Assembly: GCA_030949995.1 (NCBI GenBank)
Contig: JAUZRY010000065.1
Location: 1 to 42,174, forward strand
Direction: 5' to 3'
DNA length: 42,174 nucleotides
From: Ardenticatenia bacterium
Lineage (GTDB): Bacteria; Chloroflexota; Anaerolineae; Ardenticatenales; Ardenticatenaceae
The notes below the pieces were generated by a model. That model ran no database searches and was not told the origin of the DNA. It saw nothing but the letters and a program-made list of their open reading frames with translations. Of this stretch, positions 39,880-42,174 are shown piece after piece. The position numbers and the translations under genes are program-made. Position 1 is the first letter of the stretch. Each line of letters begins with the position of its first letter.

Positions 39880-42174
39880 TCATTCCACCACGGGCTCGAC
39901 AGGTCCAGCGACACCGAAGACTCGATGGCGCCGTCGCAGTCCCAATCGATGCCGGGCTGATCCTGGGCCGGTAGATTGGTCCATTGAACCGGTCCATCCG
40001 CTTTCGGTGTTATCCCTGGCTAGTCGCTGTCGCGCCAGCATACGGTTGCCATCGCTCCACACCTCATACCGGAAAGGCCCTTTGCTGTCTACTTCGTCCG
40101 GGTCAATGCAACGGTACTTGATTACCGGCACGTACCCCGGCGGGGCGGAAAGTGCTCGCAAAGCGGTAGCAAAGGTGGAGCTGGCACGCTCGTCCAGATT
40201 GCTTTCATCCAGGCTCGGAAGTCCTGTCCACGTATAGTCCCATATCGTCAACATGCGTCGATTCACAGGGTCGATGACGGGATTCGCGTCAAAGCTGTAA
40301 AGATAGTTCATAATGCTGCGGTAGTTCGGCTGCCATGACTGACGATTCCACCCACCTCGATATTCGATAAGGTACTTGTGGGGCCGACGTGTTTCTGGCG
40401 GAACCGTGTTCCATCCCCCGTGCCCCAGCATCAGGGCATGGCCGACCTCATGGATGAGGCGATATCTTAAATCGAGATCACTACGTTTGGCTGTGCCAAT
40501 GCAACCATCAATGTTTACATACCCCTCGGCAGGCAAGCCCACATACCCACTCCTACCATTGAGCCACCGTACATACACGTAGATATGGGTCCAGTTCCGG
40601 GCGGGCGGGAAGTAGTAGTTGCCCCGGTCGTCCCGGAGCGCTGCGGCTTGGACCGCGTCTACGGTGGAGTTCCCCGCCGTACAACTGGCGGCGCCTCCGG
40701 GCGTCCGCGGCGGCCGCTCGTTCTGTTCCACGTGCAGGGTAATGCCTCGCCGGCGCAGGTTGTTGCGGAAATAATCGAGATCAGCTTGCGAGTAGCCCAG
40801 CCCTCGCTCGTAGTCGATCTGCACGAAGACATCCTTGCGCAGCGGGTCCGCGCCCAAGCTGGGCAACTCCACGTAGCCGGCAGGGGTCATGCCCAGCACC
40901 TCCAGGCCGTCGATGAGGGTATCTCTGTCGGTGTCCGGATCCCCAGGATTTGTACCGATGCGTCTTTCAACCACGGTCGGCAAGTCGTCGTCGTCATGGT
41001 CCGGTAACCGTTCGGTGAGCACCAAATACTGCCACGGCGTCTCCTTGCGTTCTCCGCTTAAGTCCTCGGCAACGGCCCGGTAGCGCGCTACCACGAAGGC
41101 AGAGGATCCTAGAGGCCCTGTGTTGATAATCTCCCTATTCTGACAGGAGATCTCGGTGCGCACCTCCCCGCCACTTCCATAACAGAGCAAACTGAGTTCT
41201 CGTCGTCCGGAACCCGGCAATGGGGCGTCAAATCGCACCTCAATATCGATTCGGCGGATGCCATCCGGGTCGGAGGCGTTGGCAAAAAAGGTGATATCGT
41301 GCCTGTCAGGAATTTCGTCGTCCTCGTCGTCGTACATGGTGCCGTTCTGGTATTGATACCGCACGGAGACCTTGGGGGGCTGTCCATCGCCGCTCCCCGC
41401 CAGCACAAAGAAGGTGGCCGCTCCACTGTACCCGACAGCCCCCCGATGATCGACGGCTTCAGCGTACACGGCATGCCAGCCCAAGCGCAGGCCGCTGGTA
41501 TCCAACAGGAATTCGCAGACGGCCGTTCGATCGTCACTGCCGCCGAAGGTGCAGGTCCGCTCGCCGCCCGGGTAGCTGAAGCTGATCCTTGCCAGGTCCA
41601 CATCATCGTCTGCCACTGCCCGGATGGTCAACGGCGTGCCCCGTGCGATGTCCTCGCCTGGCGATAGGGTGACCCGGACACGAGGAGGCCGCGAGTCCGA
41701 GGGCGGGATGTTGGCGTCGTTCACCATGAAGACCGGCCACACGTCCGGTCGGGTGGGGTGGGCGTTGTCAGGCCAGCCCATGTCGTACCAGATGTTGAGA
41801 AGGGAGAAGCGGCGCAGGAACTGGAGGCGGAAGCGGCCGTCCGGCGAGGTGACCTCGCTGCGGCTGATGCGGTATTCCACACTCCAGGGGCCGAATTCCA
41901 CCATCCGAGCCGTTCGCGCTTCCGCGTTCAACGTCGCCTGCACGTAGCCACCGGCGCCGTCTCCTTTCTGAATGGTGACGGCACCGGTGTCCGTGCGGAT
42001 GAGAATCCGGTAGTCGTCCCCGTCCGCGGTCTCGCCACCCTCGTTGTTGCGGTTGAAGTAGAGGCCCATGGGCGTGCTTTCGTAGGGCAGATCAACAACA
42101 CTGGTGGCCGTGGCGCCCAGGTACATCACCGGGCGGAACCCACGATCTCCAGACATCGTTCCACACGGTGAACC
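39880..42174 (-). CDS. third secreted metzincin metalloprotease, 5' end outside the window
   Basis: The open frame runs from MSGDRGFRPVMYLGATATSV at 42156 to 39880, but the gene extends past the right edge. In the neighbouring frame the edge reads FTVWNDV, which would continue into SGDRGFRP after one added base near 42154. Residues 1-130 are beta-rich (GLYFNRNNEGGETADGDDYR). Ig-like domains follow (RVRVTLSPGEDIARGTPLTI; ISFSYPGGERTCTFGG), then calcium-type loops (DHDDDDLPTVVERR; DPDTDRDTLIDGLEV). The catalytic site is HEVGHALMLGHGGWN with Met-turn SIMNYLYSF. The correct frame ends near RDNTESG (about 40015). It continues as DGPVQWTNLPAQDQPGIDWD one base away, and then reaches 39167 after another shift. 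It is the third extracellular zinc protease of the window. Confidence 0.78.
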   Translation of the reverse strand, partial: GSPCGTMSGDRGFRPVMYLGATATSVVDLPYESTPMGLYFNRNNEGGETADGDDYRILIRTDTGAVTIQKGDGAGGYVQATLNAEARTARMVEFGPWSVEYRISRSEVTSPDGRFRLQFLRRFSLLNIWYDMGWPDNAHPTRPDVWPVFMVNDANIPPSDSRPPRVRVTLSPGEDIARGTPLTIRAVADDDVDLARISFSYPGGERTCTFGGSDDRTAVCEFLLDTSGLRLGWHAVYAEAVDHRGAVGYSGAATFFVLAGSGDGQPPKVSVRYQYQNGTMYDDEDDEIPDRHDITFFANASDPDGIRRIDIEVRFDAPLPGSGRRELSLLCYGSGGEVRTEISCQNREIINTGPLGSSAFVVARYRAVAEDLSGERKETPWQYLVLTERLPDHDDDDLPTVVERRIGTNPGDPDTDRDTLIDGLEVLGMTPAGYVELPSLGADPLRKDVFVQIDYERGLGYSQADLDYFRNNLRRRGITLHVEQNERPPRTPGGAASCTAGNSTVDAVQAAALRDDRGNYYFPPARNWTHIYVYVRWLNGRSGYVGLPAEGYVNIDGCIGTAKRSDLDLRYRLIHEVGHALMLGHGGWNTVPPETRRPHKYLIEYRGGWNRQSWQPNYRSIMNYLYSFDANPVIDPVNRRMLTIWDYTWTGLPSLDESNLDERASSTFATALRALSAPPGYVPVIKYRCIDPDEVDSKGPFRYEVWSDGNRMLARQRLARDNTESGWTGSMDQSTGPGSARHRLGLRRRHRVFGVAGPVEPVVE

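Noticed and set aside
1-42174. tRNA or rRNA genes
   Set aside because: No cloverleaf with a GTTCRA-type T arm and no conserved rRNA stretch was recognised on either strand. The search was by eye, so a divergent small RNA could be missed.

Overview
The window looks like a chromosomal stretch from a member of the Chloroflexota (Anaerolineae or a neighbouring class). It is GC-rich. It carries an ECF sigma factor followed by a DUF5667-like membrane protein, many large secreted proteins ending in a YLPLVxR-type tail, small FDLPWWTVDGGG proteins, Pro/Thr-rich lipoprotein linkers and several decayed insertion sequences. This assignment is inferred from gene content; no rRNA or tRNA gene was seen.

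Layout. 1-3206: a broken LacI-type regulator diverges from a DHA2-type MFS exporter, and a TetR regulator follows. Both divergent promoters are readable, as are a LacI-type dyad (521-532) and a TetR-type dyad (641-654). 3254-6299 (minus): a secreted metzincin protease joined, through frameshifts, to a GH39-like glycoside hydrolase. 6443-9802: a sigma factor, a DUF5667-like membrane protein, an unknown coupled protein and a WD40-like lipoprotein form a compact unit. 9817-14775: a frameshifted small membrane protein, a secreted NodB-like/beta-propeller protein, a beta-propeller lipoprotein and a membrane protein. 15029-16824: two transposase remnants around a retropepsin-like gene. 17037-20834 (minus): a second ECF sigma/anti-sigma pair upstream of a secreted protein with two near-identical repeats and a c-type cytochrome domain. 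21008-27234: a PH-like membrane protein, an orphan TakP-like TRAP binding protein and two lipoproteins with glycoside-hydrolase-like folds. 27.8-29.1 kb: insertion-sequence remnants. 29285-42174 (minus): secreted proteins comprising a beta-helix protein, a metzincin plus beta-helix giant, a YadA-head/tail-fibre-like protein, a small secreted protein and a third metzincin running off the right edge.

How it works together. Most of the window encodes an extracellular inventory (three metzincins, three glycoside-hydrolase-like proteins, two NodB-like domains, beta-helices, a fibre). Two membrane-linked sigma systems are embedded in it. Three copies of a paired dyad, consensus GGTGAC-N-GTCACC with centres 18-19 bp apart, lie upstream of the first metzincin/sigma factor, the NodB-like protein and the fibre protein. 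I propose that they define a regulon for surface and secreted proteins. Five secreted proteins end in the same short tail, a candidate sorting or anchoring signal.

Caution. At least fifteen genes or gene pieces are interrupted by single-base shifts, nearly all repaired by adding one base and often at short G/C runs. I think most are sequence errors rather than biological decay, apart from the insertion-sequence remnants and possibly the lacI copy. Coordinates of broken genes are given as the open segments, with the inferred join described.
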